Of a stretch of DNA of 64,000 nucleotides, positions 9,201-18,981 are shown piece by piece. How positions within the stretch are numbered: the stretch's first letter is position 1; each line of letters begins with the position of its first letter. The stretch lies in NCBI RefSeq assembly GCF_023375815.1, contig NZ_CP067412.1, forward strand, positions 3,596,001 to 3,660,000. Reading direction: 5' to 3'. A model generated the notes under the pieces. That model was not told the origin of the DNA and did not search any database. It saw only the letters and a list, made by a program, of their open reading frames with translations. The translations under genes and the position numbers were made by a program. This stretch comes from Pseudomonas sp. HS6 (lineage in GTDB: Bacteria > Pseudomonadota > Gammaproteobacteria > Pseudomonadales > Pseudomonadaceae).

Positions 9201-10221
9201 CAACGTGTACCAGGTGGCCATCGCCGATGCCGAGGAAGTCAAACGCGGCACCTTCGTCATGCCGACCCTGATCGAACTGGAAAGCTTCGACGAGCTGCAA
9301 CGCGAGATCTTCGGCCCGGTGCTGCACGTGGTGCGCTACAAGCGTAAAGAGATCGACCAGTTGATCGCCCAGATCAACGCCTCCGGTTACGGCCTGACCC
9401 TCGGCGTGCACACCCGCATCGACGAGACCATCGCCAAGGTGATCGACAACGTCAACGCCGGTAACGTCTACGTCAACCGCAACATCGTGGGTGCCGTGGT
9501 CGGTGTTCAGCCGTTCGGTGGCGAAGGCCTGTCGGGGACCGGTCCGAAGGCCGGTGGCCCGCTGTACCTGTACCGCCTGCTGTCGACGCGTCCTACCGAT
9601 GCCATCGAACAATCCTTCGCTCGCGGTGATGCTGCCGTGGCGCCGGACGTTCGTCTGCGCGATGCCCTGAGCAAACCGCTGGTTGCCCTGAAAGCCTGGG
9701 CCGACAGCAACAAGTTCGCCGACCTGAGCACGCTGTGCGTGCAATACGCAGCCCAGTCGCAAAGCGGCATCACCCGCGTGCTGGCCGGCCCGACCGGCGA
9801 GAAGAACAGCTACGCGATCCTGCCGCGCGAGCACGTGCTGTGCCTGGCGGACATCGAAGGTGACCTGCTGACCCAACTCGCGGCAGTACTGGCAGTGGGC
9901 GGTTCGGCGGTCTGGCCGGAATCCGACACCAGCAAGGCATTGTTCGCACGCCTGCCGAAAGAGATTCAGGCGCGGATCAAACTGGTTTCCGACTGGAACA
10001 AGGACGACGTGGTGTTTGATGCAGTTCTGCATCACGGCCATTCCGACCAGTTGCGTGCGGTCTGCCAGCAGATTGCCAAGCGTGCCGGTGCCATCGTTGG
10101 GGTTCAGGGCTTGTCCCAGGGCGAGACCAACATTGCGCTGGAGCGCCTGGTGATCGAGCGCGCGCTGAGCGTCAACACTGCGGCAGCGGGTGGTAACGCC
10201 AGCCTGATGACCATCGGTTAA
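6268..10221 (+). CDS. putA: trifunctional PutA: repressor, proline dehydrogenase, P5C dehydrogenase
   Basis: 1317 residues. It oxidises proline to glutamate in two steps: FAD-linked proline dehydrogenase, then NAD-linked pyrroline-5-carboxylate (glutamate semialdehyde) dehydrogenase. The N-terminus (TTLGVKLDDPTRERLKAAA, residues 3-21, to about 50) is a ribbon-helix-helix DNA-binding domain, so it also represses put transcription when proline is low. The dehydrogenase barrel lies at about 180-530. The aldehyde dehydrogenase domain at about 600-1110 has the general base Glu in AETGGQN (Glu881) and the catalytic Cys in GQRCSALR (Cys915). An ALDH-like C-terminal domain follows. I chose the ATG at 6268, preceded by GAGGATAAAAAT; the in-frame ATG at 6232 would add 12 atypical residues. 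Confidence 0.97.
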   Translation: MATTTLGVKLDDPTRERLKAAATSIDRTPHWLIKQAIFNYLEKLEGGATLTELNGLTAKDADEAGEVHTDHAHQCFLEFAESILPQSVLRASITAAYRRPEPEVVPMLIEQARLPAPMAEATNKLAASIAEKLRNQKSAGGRAGIVQGLLQEFSLSSQEGVALMCLAEALLRIPDKGTRDALIRDKISTGNWQPHLGNSPSLFVNAATWGLLLTGKLVSTHNEAGLTSSLSRIIGKSGEPMIRKGVDMAMRLMGEQFVTGETIAEALANASKFEAKGFRYSYDMLGEAALTEHDAQKYLASYEQAIHSIGKASHGRGIYEGPGISIKLSALHPRYSRAQYERVMDELYPRLLSLTLLAKQYDIGLNIDAEEADRLELSLDLLERLCFEPQLTGWNGIGFVIQAYQKRCPYVIDYVIDLARRSRHRLMIRLVKGAYWDSEIKRAQVEGLEGYPVYTRKVYTDVSYIACARKLLSVPEVIYPQFATHNAHTLSAIYHIAGQNYYPGQYEFQCLHGMGEPLYEQVVGKVSEGKLNRPCRVYAPVGTHETLLAYLVRRLLENGANTSFVNRIADQSISIQELVADPVAQIEQMATVEGGFGLPHPRIPLPRDLYGSERANSSGIDMANEHRLASLSCALLATAHNHWKAAPMLGCASSNEAPAPVLNPSDLRDVVGHVQEATVEDVDNAIQCALNAAPIWQATPPAERAAILERAADLMEGEIQPLMGLLAREAGKTFANAIAEVREAVDFLRYYAVQARNDFSNDAHRPLGPVVCISPWNFPLAIFSGQVAAALAAGNPVLAKPAEQTPLVAAQAVRLLLEAGIPEGVLQLLPGRGETVGAGLVGDERVKGVMFTGSTEVARLLQRNIAGRLDNQGRPIPLIAETGGQNAMIVDSSALTEQVVIDVVSSAFDSAGQRCSALRVLCLQEDSADRVIEMLKGAMAESRLGNPERLSVDIGPVIDAEAKAGIEKHIQGMRDKGRNVYQVAIADAEEVKRGTFVMPTLIELESFDELQREIFGPVLHVVRYKRKEIDQLIAQINASGYGLTLGVHTRIDETIAKVIDNVNAGNVYVNRNIVGAVVGVQPFGGEGLSGTGPKAGGPLYLYRLLSTRPTDAIEQSFARGDAAVAPDVRLRDALSKPLVALKAWADSNKFADLSTLCVQYAAQSQSGITRVLAGPTGEKNSYAILPREHVLCLADIEGDLLTQLAAVLAVGGSAVWPESDTSKALFARLPKEIQARIKLVSDWNKDDVVFDAVLHHGHSDQLRAVCQQIAKRAGAIVGVQGLSQGETNIALERLVIERALSVNTAAAGGNASLMTIG

Positions 10222-10243
10222 TCAGCGACTCTGCCGGCAACAT

Positions 10244-10278
10244 AAAAAATGGGCGCCCTCACCGGCGCCCATTTTTTT
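10244..10278 (+). terminator. putA rho-independent terminator
   Basis: ATGGGCGCC and GGCGCCCAT form a nine-pair stem around CTCACC, followed by seven T. It sits 25 bases past the putA stop. Confidence 0.92.
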
Positions 10279-10365
10279 GGCCTCTCCATCACCGTTATCA
10301 ATCTTCCTGTTCAGCCTTTATTCGCACGCCTAGACTCGGTCCATTCCAAAAAAAGGTAGGCCGCC

Positions 10366-12168
10366 ATGTCCGAGACGCTGCTCAGTTCCCGCAATCTGGC
10401 TTTCGAGCTGTACGAAGTCCTCGATGCCGAGGGCCTGACCCGGCGCGAGCGGTTTGCCGAGCACAACCGCGAAACCTTCGATGCCGCCATCGGCACGGCG
10501 CGCAACATCGCCGAGAAGTACTTCGCACCGCACAACCGCAAGGGCGACGAGAACGAGCCGCGCTACGAGAACGGTCAGGCGATTCTGATTCCCGAAGTGA
10601 AACCGGCGGTGGATGCCTTCCTCGAAGCCGGATTCCTCAACGCCGCGCGCAGTTTCGACGCTGGCGGCATGCAACTTCCTACATTGCTGTCCCAGGCCTG
10701 CTTCGCCCACTTCCAGTCGGCCAACGCTGCGTCGACCTCGTACCCGTTCCTGACCATGGGTGCCGCCAACCTGATCGAAAGTTTCGGCACCGACGAGCAG
10801 AAGCAACGCTTCCTGCAACCGATGATCGACGGTCGCTTCTTCGGCACCATGGCCCTGACCGAACCCCATGCCGGTTCGTCGCTGTCGGATATTCGTACCC
10901 GCGCGGAACCTGCGTCCGACGGTACTTATCGCCTCAAGGGCAACAAGATCTTCATTTCCGGCGGCGATCACCCGCTCTCGGAGAACATCGTGCACATGGT
11001 GCTGGCGAAACTGCCGGATGCGCCGGCCGGGGTGAAGGGGATTTCGCTGTTTATCGTGCCCAAGTTCCTGGTCAACGATGACGGCAGTCTCGGCAAGCGC
11101 AATGACGTGCTGCTGGCCGGGTTGTTCCACAAGATGGGCTGGCGCGGAACGACCTCGACCGCGCTGAACTTCGGCGATAACGGCGATTGTGTCGGCTATC
11201 TGGTGGGCAAGCCGCATCACGGTTTGAGCTACATGTTCCAGATGATGAACGAGGCGCGGATTGGCGTCGGCATGGGCGCGGTGATGCTCGGTTACGCCGG
11301 TTACCTGTACTCGTTGGAGTACGCCCGCGAACGTCCACAGGGCCGGGTGCCGGACAGCAAGGACCCGACGACGGCGCCGGTGGCGATCATTCAGCACGCG
11401 GACGTCAGACGCATGCTGCTGACGCAGAAATCCTACGTCGAAGGTGCGTTCGATCTCGGCCTGTATGCGGCGCGACTGTTCGATGACACCACCACGCTGG
11501 AAACCGAAGCCGAGCGCAAACAGGCGCATGAGCTATTGGACTTGCTGACGCCGATCGTCAAATCCTGGCCATCGGAGTTCTGCCTCAAGGCCAACGAAAT
11601 GGCGATCCAGATTCTCGGCGGCCACGGTTACACCCGCGAATACCCGGTGGAGCAGTACTACCGCGACAATCGTCTGAACCCGATCCACGAAGGCACTCAC
11701 GGCATTCAGTCGCTCGATTTGCTGGGACGCAAACTGGCGCAGAACGGTGGCGCCGGGCTCAAGCAACTGATTCGCCTGATTGCCGACACGGCCGAGCGCG
11801 CGGTGGCGTACGAATCGTTGACCGCACTGCGTGAGCCTTTGGAGAAACTGGTCGCTCGTCTACAGAGCGTGACCATCGGCCTGCTGACGGATCTGGCTCA
11901 GGGCAAGGTCAACAGCAGCCTGGCGAATTCGGCGTTGTACCTGAAGGTGTTCGGGCACACGGTGATTGGCTGGCGTTGGCTGGAGCAGGCGATTCGGGCG
12001 GAGGAAGGCCTAGCCAAGGGGAATGCGGCGGATGTCGACTTCTATAAGGGCAAGTTGCAGGCGGCGCGGTATTTTCTGACCTGGGAAGTGCCGGGGTGTC
12101 AGCATGAGTTGGCTTTGCTGGAGGCGCGGGATGATACGTGTCTGGCAATGCAGGATGCGTGGTTCTAA
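10366..12168 (+). CDS. acyl-CoA dehydrogenase with extended C-terminus
   Basis: 600 residues, the long form of FAD-dependent acyl-CoA dehydrogenase seen in fatty-acid oxidation and in methylmercaptopropionyl-CoA dehydrogenases; the substrate cannot be read from the sequence. Family marks: TMALTEPHAGSSLSDI near residues 160-175 (flavin-side motif), ILGGHGYTREYPVEQYYRD near 410-428 and NPIHEGTHGIQSLD, which carries the likely catalytic Glu near residue 442. The C-terminal 130 residues form the extra helical domain of this subgroup. It is monocistronic, read from an ATG 5 bases past GGTAGG, and followed by a GC-rich repeat. Confidence 0.92.
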   Translation: MSETLLSSRNLAFELYEVLDAEGLTRRERFAEHNRETFDAAIGTARNIAEKYFAPHNRKGDENEPRYENGQAILIPEVKPAVDAFLEAGFLNAARSFDAGGMQLPTLLSQACFAHFQSANAASTSYPFLTMGAANLIESFGTDEQKQRFLQPMIDGRFFGTMALTEPHAGSSLSDIRTRAEPASDGTYRLKGNKIFISGGDHPLSENIVHMVLAKLPDAPAGVKGISLFIVPKFLVNDDGSLGKRNDVLLAGLFHKMGWRGTTSTALNFGDNGDCVGYLVGKPHHGLSYMFQMMNEARIGVGMGAVMLGYAGYLYSLEYARERPQGRVPDSKDPTTAPVAIIQHADVRRMLLTQKSYVEGAFDLGLYAARLFDDTTTLETEAERKQAHELLDLLTPIVKSWPSEFCLKANEMAIQILGGHGYTREYPVEQYYRDNRLNPIHEGTHGIQSLDLLGRKLAQNGGAGLKQLIRLIADTAERAVAYESLTALREPLEKLVARLQSVTIGLLTDLAQGKVNSSLANSALYLKVFGHTVIGWRWLEQAIRAEEGLAKGNAADVDFYKGKLQAARYFLTWEVPGCQHELALLEARDDTCLAMQDAWF

Positions 12169-12171
12169 AGC

Positions 12172-12366
12172 CAGCCCTCTCCCCAGCCCTCCCGAAACGT
12201 CGGACCGCCCGGAGGGAGAGGGGGCCGAATGGGGGATGCTTCAGAAGTACACCGACCTGAAAGTGCTTTGCCGAATCCATAATCGACAAGGTATTTCAGG
12301 TCGACGGAGAGCGTGATACACCGCAGTCGGTCCCCTCTCCCTCCGGGAGATGGCTAGGGTGAGGGG
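12172..12366. repeat. GC-rich intergenic dyad repeat, copy A
   Basis: A left arm containing CCCGGAGGGAGAGGGG (about 12209-12224) and a right arm containing CCCCTCTCCCTCCGGG (about 12333-12348) are inverted copies about 110 bases apart. The right arm goes on GGCTAGGGTGAGGGG. The right half, including ATTTCAGGTCGA and CGGTC before the arm, recurs at 16884-17064. It fills the gap between the acyl-CoA dehydrogenase and the chemoreceptor stop. Confidence 0.75.
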
Positions 12367-12384
12367 CTCTTTGGCTCTTGGCAC

Positions 12385-14322
12385 TCAACTCAACTTGAAC
12401 CCACCCATCTGCCGCGCCAGATCATCCGCCAACCGCTGCAACATCTGACAATCCTCACGACAAGCCCGAACCTCCCCCGCCGTCGCCCGCGCAAGATCGG
12501 AAATCCCCTGCACGTTTCGGTTGATCTCCTCAGTCACCGCCGACTGCTCCTCAGTCGCCGTCGCCACCTGATGGTTCATGTCGCTGATGCGCTCGACCTG
12601 CCCGGTAATCGCGGTCAGCGACGCTCCAGTACGCTGACTCGATTCAACCCCGGTGCCGGTCGCAGCCTGTCCGGTACGCATTGAAGACACGGCATTCTCC
12701 GCACCTTGCTTGAGGCTGCCGATCATGTGCTGGATCTCGTCGGTTGAAGCCTGAGTCCGCCGCGCCAGTGTCCGCACTTCATCGGCCACCACCGCAAAAC
12801 CACGCCCCATGTCCCCGGCCCGCGCCGCTTCAATCGCCGCATTCAGCGCCAGCAGATTGGTCTGCTCGGAAACACCGCGAATCACCGCCAACACTTGATC
12901 GATCGACGCCACCTGATGCGCCAACTCACCCACCGCCCCCGCCGCGACGCCAATTTCATCGGACATGCTTTCTATATGGCGAATCGAGCCGCCGACCACT
13001 TCCCGCGCCTGCATCGCCTCATCGCGAGCAGTTTGCGAAGCGACCGCAGCATTGCCGGCGTTCTGGGCGATTTCCTGCACGGTCAGGCCCATTTCGTGGA
13101 CGGCGGTGGCGACCATGTCGGTCATCTCCTGCTGGCGGCCTGAGCGCTCGGCGGTGTTATCCACAACCCGGGCCACCTGGCCGACCGCGACACGCAGACG
13201 TTCACTGGTGGTCAACACCTCGGCGATCATCCCGCGCTGGCTGTCGAGGAAACGGTTGAAGCCCCGAGCGAGGTCGCCCAGCTCGTCGGCGCGGCTGGAA
13301 TCTAACCGATGGGTCAAATCTCCACCACCGCTACCGATTGCTACCAGCGCAGCTGTTACCTGACGAATCGGTCGCACCAATCCTTGGGCCAGCCAGATCA
13401 CCAGCGCCAGGCAAACCAGCGCCACCGCCAGACCGATGCCGCTGCTCATCCACATCGCCCGGCGGGCTTCGGCGTAGATCTGCGACTGTGGCACTTCGGC
13501 CACCAGGGTCCAGCCGAGGTCACGCAAAGGCAGGCTGAAGGCGAGGAAGTCTTCGCCGTCGCGCTGGAAGCTGCTATTGGCCGCCACTTTATGGCCCATG
13601 ACCGCTTGTGCTGCTGAGCCGCCGATCTGCTCGCTCAAGGTGCGCTTGCCGCTGAACTGTGCCTCGGGATGGACCTGGATAAGGCCATCGGAACGCACGA
13701 GATAGACCTTCCCGCGCTCACCGAAGCTGAAGTTGTGGATCAGCTCCGACAGCTCTTTCATGCTCAATCCAAGACCCGCTACGCCGACCACTTTGCCGGC
13801 CTGCTCCACCTTCAAATCGATGAACAGCGCCAGCTCTCCGGTGGCCCCGTCGTTGTCGATGTTCAGGGTGCGGGGCTGATTGCTGTCGAGGAAAGAGTAG
13901 AACCAGGCATCGGCCGGTTTGGATCGGCTGAGGGTGCGATCCAGGCCTTTTTCGGTGATGTAGTGATTGGATTCGGTGCCGATGATCAGCGCGGTGAACG
14001 CATTGTGTTCGGCGCGGATGCCTTCCAGATACTGCGCGAAGCCCGCCGTTTTGGCGGAGTCTTCACCAGTGGCCAGCCAGTCGCGGACTATCGTATTGCT
14101 GGCGATGTCTTTGGCGGCGGTAAGGGGTTGAACGAGAATTCGCTCGATGTCGTTGCGCGTCGCTTCGATGCTCGACGGCAGGGCCTGTTCGACCAGATAG
14201 CTCTGGGCGAGGCGGTTGACCACCAGGGTATAAATGCCAACCACGATCAGGATGCTGACCAGCAGGGCGGTGCCCATGCCGAGGATCAGCTGCCATTGAA
14301 TACTGCGACGCCAGAACTGCAT
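12385..14322 (-). CDS. methyl-accepting chemotaxis protein with periplasmic Cache-type sensor
   Basis: 645 residues. Membrane segments lie at about 10-33 and 285-308, with a periplasmic region of about 250 residues between them. Its [11 protein letters not shown]...[19 protein letters not shown] pattern resembles a double Cache ligand-binding domain of the kind that often binds amino or organic acids. A HAMP domain (about 310-365) and the conserved signalling hairpin ([34 protein letters not shown] tip region) follow. The ATG at 14322 gives an N-terminus ([13 protein letters not shown]) usual for the family; the longer frame to 14394 lacks a ribosome site. The ligand is unknown. Confidence 0.92.
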   Translation of the reverse strand: MQFWRRSIQWQLILGMGTALLVSILIVVGIYTLVVNRLAQSYLVEQALPSSIEATRNDIERILVQPLTAAKDIASNTIVRDWLATGEDSAKTAGFAQYLEGIRAEHNAFTALIIGTESNHYITEKGLDRTLSRSKPADAWFYSFLDSNQPRTLNIDNDGATGELALFIDLKVEQAGKVVGVAGLGLSMKELSELIHNFSFGERGKVYLVRSDGLIQVHPEAQFSGKRTLSEQIGGSAAQAVMGHKVAANSSFQRDGEDFLAFSLPLRDLGWTLVAEVPQSQIYAEARRAMWMSSGIGLAVALVCLALVIWLAQGLVRPIRQVTAALVAIGSGGGDLTHRLDSSRADELGDLARGFNRFLDSQRGMIAEVLTTSERLRVAVGQVARVVDNTAERSGRQQEMTDMVATAVHEMGLTVQEIAQNAGNAAVASQTARDEAMQAREVVGGSIRHIESMSDEIGVAAGAVGELAHQVASIDQVLAVIRGVSEQTNLLALNAAIEAARAGDMGRGFAVVADEVRTLARRTQASTDEIQHMIGSLKQGAENAVSSMRTGQAATGTGVESSQRTGASLTAITGQVERISDMNHQVATATEEQSAVTEEINRNVQGISDLARATAGEVRACREDCQMLQRLADDLARQMGGFKLS

Positions 14323-14422
14323 GGAGCACCCCCAAAGAATAAGAGGCTGAAACACTGCAACAGCCGTGCCGATTGTATACAACGCAATCGACAATCTTAT
14401 TCCTTGGTTGTGCGCAACCCCA

Positions 14423-14725
14423 TCAACCCTGATTGATGGTCTTGGCGATGGTCTCGACCGTGGCGCTGACTTGCTCTTGGTAACGCTCGAGTTCCTGCTG
14501 GTGCTGCTTCTTCATTTCAATCTGCTGCGAGCACAGATTCATCGCCGCCAGCACCAGCAGGCGGTCACCGATCAGCGTCGGGTATTTGCGTTTGGTGTCG
14601 GCCAGTGCGGCCTTGAGCATCAATGCGGCGTCCAGCAGGGTCTGTTCTTCCCCGGCCGGTGCCTTGATCGAATAGTCCTCCCCCATGATGGAGACGACTT
14701 TTACCCCTGCTGTGCCGTGGTTCAT
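14423..14725 (-). CDS. zapA: cell division protein ZapA
   Basis: 100 residues, the usual length of ZapA, which bundles FtsZ filaments at the division septum. The N-terminal globular part has [20 protein letters not shown] and the C-terminal half is a helix ([26 protein letters not shown], then a Q/E-rich coiled coil). Its start overlaps the stop of the upstream coiled-coil gene by four bases, so the two form an operon. In many gammaproteobacteria 6S RNA follows zapA; here the next 100 bases show no such RNA and a chemoreceptor gene follows instead. Confidence 0.93.
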   Translation of the reverse strand: MNHGTAGVKVVSIMGEDYSIKAPAGEEQTLLDAALMLKAALADTKRKYPTLIGDRLLVLAAMNLCSQQIEMKKQHQQELERYQEQVSATVETIAKTINQG

Positions 14726-14952
14726 GCGCTGACAGGACCTGCGTTGACGCGATCAACCAGGGCCTGGATGCGCGCAGCGGTGGCGCCGTGCTTTTCTTCC
14801 TGTTCCATCAGGCTCAGTTGCAGGCTTTCGTTTTCATCCTTGGCCTGGGCCAGTTCCGTGGACAGGGTCTGGTTAGTTTCCAAAAGGGTCTGGTTCTGTT
14901 GCACCAGGTCGCTGACGAGCTGTTCCAATTGGCTGAGGGATGCTTCCAACAT
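14722..14952 (-). CDS. TIGR02449-type, ZapB-like coiled-coil protein
   Basis: 76 residues, predicted to be almost entirely coiled coil (LSQLEQLVSDLVQQNQTLLE with leucines in heptad register). It matches the small family usually found just before zapA in Pseudomonas and recalled as TIGR02449, thought to act in division by analogy to ZapB. The ATG at 14952 has GGAAG eight bases upstream. The frame extends further upstream to 15150, but that part is not protein-like. It overlaps zapA by four bases. Confidence 0.88.
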   Translation of the reverse strand: MLEASLSQLEQLVSDLVQQNQTLLETNQTLSTELAQAKDENESLQLSLMEQEEKHGATAARIQALVDRVNAGPVSA

Positions 14953-15229
14953 TTTGATCTTCCAGGGCTTTTTCAAAGGGCGCGTACGATAAAGAAAAGT
15001 CGTCGTGGATGCCAGGGTTAAACCGGCGCAAAGCCTTGATTTTCCTGGCAGTCGACCATTCCTGCGAGTGTTAGAGACTGTGATCTGCCGATCTGGTTCC
15101 TGCACTTCGTCGCCCGGCCCTTCGTGCGACAAATACGCGCACCGGCTCAAGACTTTAGTCGTATGACCGATAAGTCATCCAACAGCAGTCTCAGCCCGCA
15201 TGGATGCGGCCCTTCCTGGTATCCGCCCC

Positions 15230-16855
15230 ATGTCCCTTCGCAATATGAATATCGCCCCCCGGGCGTTCACCGGTTTCGCCCTGATCGGCGGCCTGATGCT
15301 GATTCTCGGCGTGTTCGCCCTGAACCAGATGAGCAAGATTCGCGGCGCCGCCGAAAACATCACCACCACCAGCGTGCCGAGCATCAAGAACCTCGACGAG
15401 TTCACTCAACTGACCCTGCGTCTGCGGGTGCTGTCGTACCGTTTGCTGGTGAACCGCGAGCCGGACGTCCAGCAGAAAACCGTCGAACTGCTGGAGATGC
15501 GCAACCAGCAGATCCGCAAGGCCCAGACCGATTACGAGCCGTTGATCGGCACCCCGCAGGAGCGTGCGGCTTACGATCAGTACGTGCAGTTGCTGGGTCA
15601 GTACCGCCAGATTGAAGACCGGATGAAAACCCTGTCGCGCAACAATCAGGTGGATGAGTTGCGCAACCTGTTGAACACCCAGTTGCTCGACAACTCCGAA
15701 GCGATGAACACCGTGCTCAACCGTCTGATGCAAATCAACGGCGAGCAGATCAGCAACACCAACCAGCAAGCCGCCGAGCAGTTTTCTTCGGCCTTCAGTC
15801 TGGTGGTGACGCTGCTGGTGATCGCCACCGGCCTGACCTTCCTGTTCGCCTGGCTGCTGACCCTGAGCATCACCAAGCCAATCTCGAAAGCGCTGGATGC
15901 GGCGGAAACCATCGCCGAAGGCAACCTGACCCAGCCGATCCACGTTGACGGCACCGACGAAGCCGGTCGCCTGCTGGCGGCCATGGCAAAGATGCAGTCG
16001 AAGCTGCGCGACACCCTGCAACGGATTTCCGGCTCGGCAACGCAGCTGGCTTCCGCTGCGGAAGAGCTGAACAGCGTCACCGACGAAAGCGCCCGTGGCC
16101 TGACCCAGCAAAACAACGAAATCGAGCAGGCCGCCACGGCGGTCAACGAGATGACCAGCGCGGTTGAAGAAGTCGCACGCAACGCGGTCAGCACTTCGGA
16201 AGCCTCCAAGAACGCCACCACCTCCGCCGGTGACGGCCGCGATCTGGTACAGGAAACCGTCAGCGCCATCGAACGCATGAGCGCCGACGTGCAGAGCACC
16301 GCGACCCTGATCGGTGATCTGGCCAACGAATCCCGTGACATCGGCAAGGTGCTGGATGTGATTCGCGGGCTGGCCGATCAGACCAACCTGCTGGCGCTGA
16401 ACGCCGCCATCGAAGCGGCCCGCGCCGGTGAAGCCGGTCGTGGTTTTGCCGTGGTGGCCGACGAAGTCCGTGCCCTGGCGCACCGTACCCAGCAGTCGAC
16501 CAGCGAAATCGAGCGCATGATCGGCAGCATCCAGAGCGGCACCGAACACGCCGTGGATTCGATGCGCAACAGCACCGAGCGTGCCGAATCGACCCTGAAC
16601 ATCGCCCGTGGCGCTGGTATGTCGCTGGACACCATCAACACGGCCATCGTTGAAATCAACGAACGCAACCTAGTGATCGCCAGCGCCGCCGAAGAGCAGG
16701 CGCAGGTGGCGCGGGAAGTGGATCGTAATCTGGTGAACATTCGCGATCTGTCGGTGCAATCGGCGACCGGCGCGAATCAGACCAGTGCGGCAAGTAATGA
16801 GCTGTCGCGCCTGGCGCTGGATCTGAACAATATGGTTGGGCGGTTCAGCCTTTGA
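15230..16855 (+). CDS. methyl-accepting chemotaxis protein with four-helix-bundle sensor
   Basis: 541 residues. A membrane segment at about 10-30 is followed by a helical periplasmic domain of about 155 residues, consistent with the 4HB_MCP fold, then a second membrane segment near 190-210. HAMP lies at about 212-265 and the signalling domain at 270-541, with [20 protein letters not shown] at the tip. The start [12 protein letters not shown] gives the usual short cytoplasmic N-terminus; the in-frame ATG at 15200 has no better site. It is divergent from the ZapB-like/zapA pair. The ligand is not predictable. Confidence 0.92.
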   Translation: MSLRNMNIAPRAFTGFALIGGLMLILGVFALNQMSKIRGAAENITTTSVPSIKNLDEFTQLTLRLRVLSYRLLVNREPDVQQKTVELLEMRNQQIRKAQTDYEPLIGTPQERAAYDQYVQLLGQYRQIEDRMKTLSRNNQVDELRNLLNTQLLDNSEAMNTVLNRLMQINGEQISNTNQQAAEQFSSAFSLVVTLLVIATGLTFLFAWLLTLSITKPISKALDAAETIAEGNLTQPIHVDGTDEAGRLLAAMAKMQSKLRDTLQRISGSATQLASAAEELNSVTDESARGLTQQNNEIEQAATAVNEMTSAVEEVARNAVSTSEASKNATTSAGDGRDLVQETVSAIERMSADVQSTATLIGDLANESRDIGKVLDVIRGLADQTNLLALNAAIEAARAGEAGRGFAVVADEVRALAHRTQQSTSEIERMIGSIQSGTEHAVDSMRNSTERAESTLNIARGAGMSLDTINTAIVEINERNLVIASAAEEQAQVAREVDRNLVNIRDLSVQSATGANQTSAASNELSRLALDLNNMVGRFSL

Positions 16856-16883
16856 TTTTTTAGATCAAGGTCAAGATCAAAAG

Positions 16884-17064
16884 CCACCCCCTCATCGGAA
16901 CGCCGCCCGCCCAACCCTCTCCCCCAGGGGGGCGAGGGGGAAGGGAGCAGATCGGAGGGCTTTTCAAGATCTTGAGTTCGGCTCGGAATTTCAGGTCGAT
17001 GCAATCCGAGAGAGCCACTCGGTCAGTCCCCTCTCCCTCCGGGAGAGGGCTAGGGTGAGGGGGA
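16884..17064. repeat. GC-rich intergenic dyad repeat, copy B
   Basis: It shares with copy A (12172-12366) the run ATTTCAGGTCGA, then CGGTC and CCCCTCTCCCTCCGGGAGA plus GGCTAGGGTGAGGGG at the right end. The left arm (CCCTCTCCCCCAGGGGGG) is more diverged. It lies between the chemoreceptor and nhaP2. The rest of the 16856-17204 gap shows no gene. Confidence 0.7.
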
Positions 17065-17204
17065 CAATCGCAAGCCGAACCCAAATCCCGAATAACCCGC
17101 TGAAAAACCTTTTTGACAGCATCACATTTCAACAGGTTAGAATCGCTGGCACGCAGACTGCATGGTCAGTTTGTGCCCGTCTTTCCGCTTCTGGAGTACT
17201 GCCT

Positions 17205-18947
17205 TTGAATGCGACGACCATCAACAGCCTGTTCTTGATCGGCGCGTTGCTGGTAGGTGCGAGCATTCTTGTCAGTTCCCTTTCGTCGCGTCTCGGCATC
17301 CCGATTCTGGTGATCATCCTCGCAGTCGGCATGACTGCCGGGGTCGATGGCGGCGGCATCATTTTCGATAACTACCCGACGGCCTATCTGGTCGGCAACC
17401 TCGCACTGGCGGTGATCCTGCTCGACGGCGGCTTGCGAACCCGGGTGTCCAGTTTCCGCGTAGCCTTGTGGCCGGCCTTGTCGCTGGCCACGGTCGGCGT
17501 CCTCATAACAACCGGTCTCACCGGCATGGCCGCCGCGTGGCTGTTCGACCTGAATCTGATTCAAGGCCTGCTGATCGGCGCCATCGTCGGTTCGACGGAC
17601 GCCGCAGCGGTGTTTTCGCTGCTCGGCGGTAAAGGCCTGAACGAACGGGTGACCGCCAGCCTGGAAATCGAATCCGGCAGCAACGACCCGATGGCGGTGT
17701 TTCTCACCGTGACCCTGATCGACATGCTCGCCAGCGGCCAGACCGGCCTGCACTGGAGCCTGCTGACCCATCTGATCCGCGAGTTCGGCATCGGTGGCGT
17801 GATCGGTCTCGGCGGCGGCTGGCTGATGCTGCAACTGGTCAACCGGATCAACCTCGCCACCGGCCTCTATCCGATCCTGGTGATCGCCGGCGGTCTGGTG
17901 GTGTTTGCCCTGACCAACGCCCTGCACGGCAGCGGCTTCCTCGCCGTTTACCTGTGCGGTCTGGTGATTGGCAACCGCCCTGTGCGCAGCCGTCACGGCA
18001 TCCTGCACATGCTCGACGGCATGGCGTGGCTGGCACAGATCGGCATGTTCCTGGTGCTGGGGCTGCTGGTCACCCCGCACGATTTGCTGCCGATCGCCGT
18101 ACCTGCTCTGGGTCTGGCGCTGTGGATGATTCTGTTCGCACGGCCGCTGTCCGTAGTGGTCGGGTTGCTGCCGTTCAAGGCCTTCCACGGTCGCGAAAAA
18201 GCGTTCATTTCATGGGTCGGCCTGCGCGGCGCGGTACCGATCATTCTCGCAGTGTTCCCGTTGATGGCCGGGCTGCCGAATGCGCAGCTGTACTTCAACC
18301 TCGCGTTCTTCATCGTGCTGGTGTCGCTGCTGGTGCAGGGCACGAGCCTGCCGTGGGTGGCCAGACTGCTCAAGGTGACCGTGCCGCCAGAGCCCGCGCC
18401 GATCTCCCGCGCGGCGCTCGAAGTCCATGTCACCAGCGAGTGGGAGCTGTTCGTTTACAAGCTCGGTGCGGAGAAATGGTGCATCGGTTCGCCCCTGCGC
18501 GAGCTGAAAATGCCGGAAGGCACACGTATCGCGGCCCTGTTTCGCGGTCAGCAACTGCTCCATCCGTCGGGTAGTACGGTGCTGGAAGTCGATGATTTGC
18601 TGTGTGTTATCGGCCATGAACACAACCTGCCGGCCCTCGGAAAACTGTTCAGCCAGGCGCCACAACGGGGCCTCGATCTACGCTTCTTCGGCGACTTCGT
18701 ACTCGAAGGAGACGCCCAGCTCAAAGCGGTTGCAGCCCTTTACGGCCTACCGGCCGAAGGCATCGATCCGGACATGACCCTGGGCCACTTCATTGCCCAG
18801 AAAGTCGGCGGAGCACCGATCGTTGGCGACCAGGTGGAATGGAACAACACCCACTGGACAGTTGCGGTCATGGACGGGAACAAGATCGGCAAAGTGGGCG
18901 TCAGATTCCCCGAAGGAAGTCGCCCGGGCCCCGGGCTCTTCCTCTAA
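17205..18947 (+). CDS. nhaP2: potassium/proton antiporter NhaP2 (CvrA)
   Basis: 580 residues, close to the usual length of NhaP2/CvrA, a CPA1-type antiporter that expels potassium for protons. Twelve or so membrane segments fill residues 1-395, including [16 protein letters not shown] and [22 protein letters not shown] TrkA-C (RCK-C) domain lies at about 402-482 and a CorC/HlyC-type domain at about 490-570, the order expected of NhaP2. The start is a TTG at 17205 with GGAG eight bases upstream; no ATG gives a sensible N-terminus. The gene runs 34 bases ahead of mscK on the same strand. Confidence 0.93.
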   Translation: MNATTINSLFLIGALLVGASILVSSLSSRLGIPILVIILAVGMTAGVDGGGIIFDNYPTAYLVGNLALAVILLDGGLRTRVSSFRVALWPALSLATVGVLITTGLTGMAAAWLFDLNLIQGLLIGAIVGSTDAAAVFSLLGGKGLNERVTASLEIESGSNDPMAVFLTVTLIDMLASGQTGLHWSLLTHLIREFGIGGVIGLGGGWLMLQLVNRINLATGLYPILVIAGGLVVFALTNALHGSGFLAVYLCGLVIGNRPVRSRHGILHMLDGMAWLAQIGMFLVLGLLVTPHDLLPIAVPALGLALWMILFARPLSVVVGLLPFKAFHGREKAFISWVGLRGAVPIILAVFPLMAGLPNAQLYFNLAFFIVLVSLLVQGTSLPWVARLLKVTVPPEPAPISRAALEVHVTSEWELFVYKLGAEKWCIGSPLRELKMPEGTRIAALFRGQQLLHPSGSTVLEVDDLLCVIGHEHNLPALGKLFSQAPQRGLDLRFFGDFVLEGDAQLKAVAALYGLPAEGIDPDMTLGHFIAQKVGGAPIVGDQVEWNNTHWTVAVMDGNKIGKVGVRFPEGSRPGPGLFL

Positions 18948-18981
18948 ACTGCCTCCACTCTCACTTGCTTGACCGGTCTCT

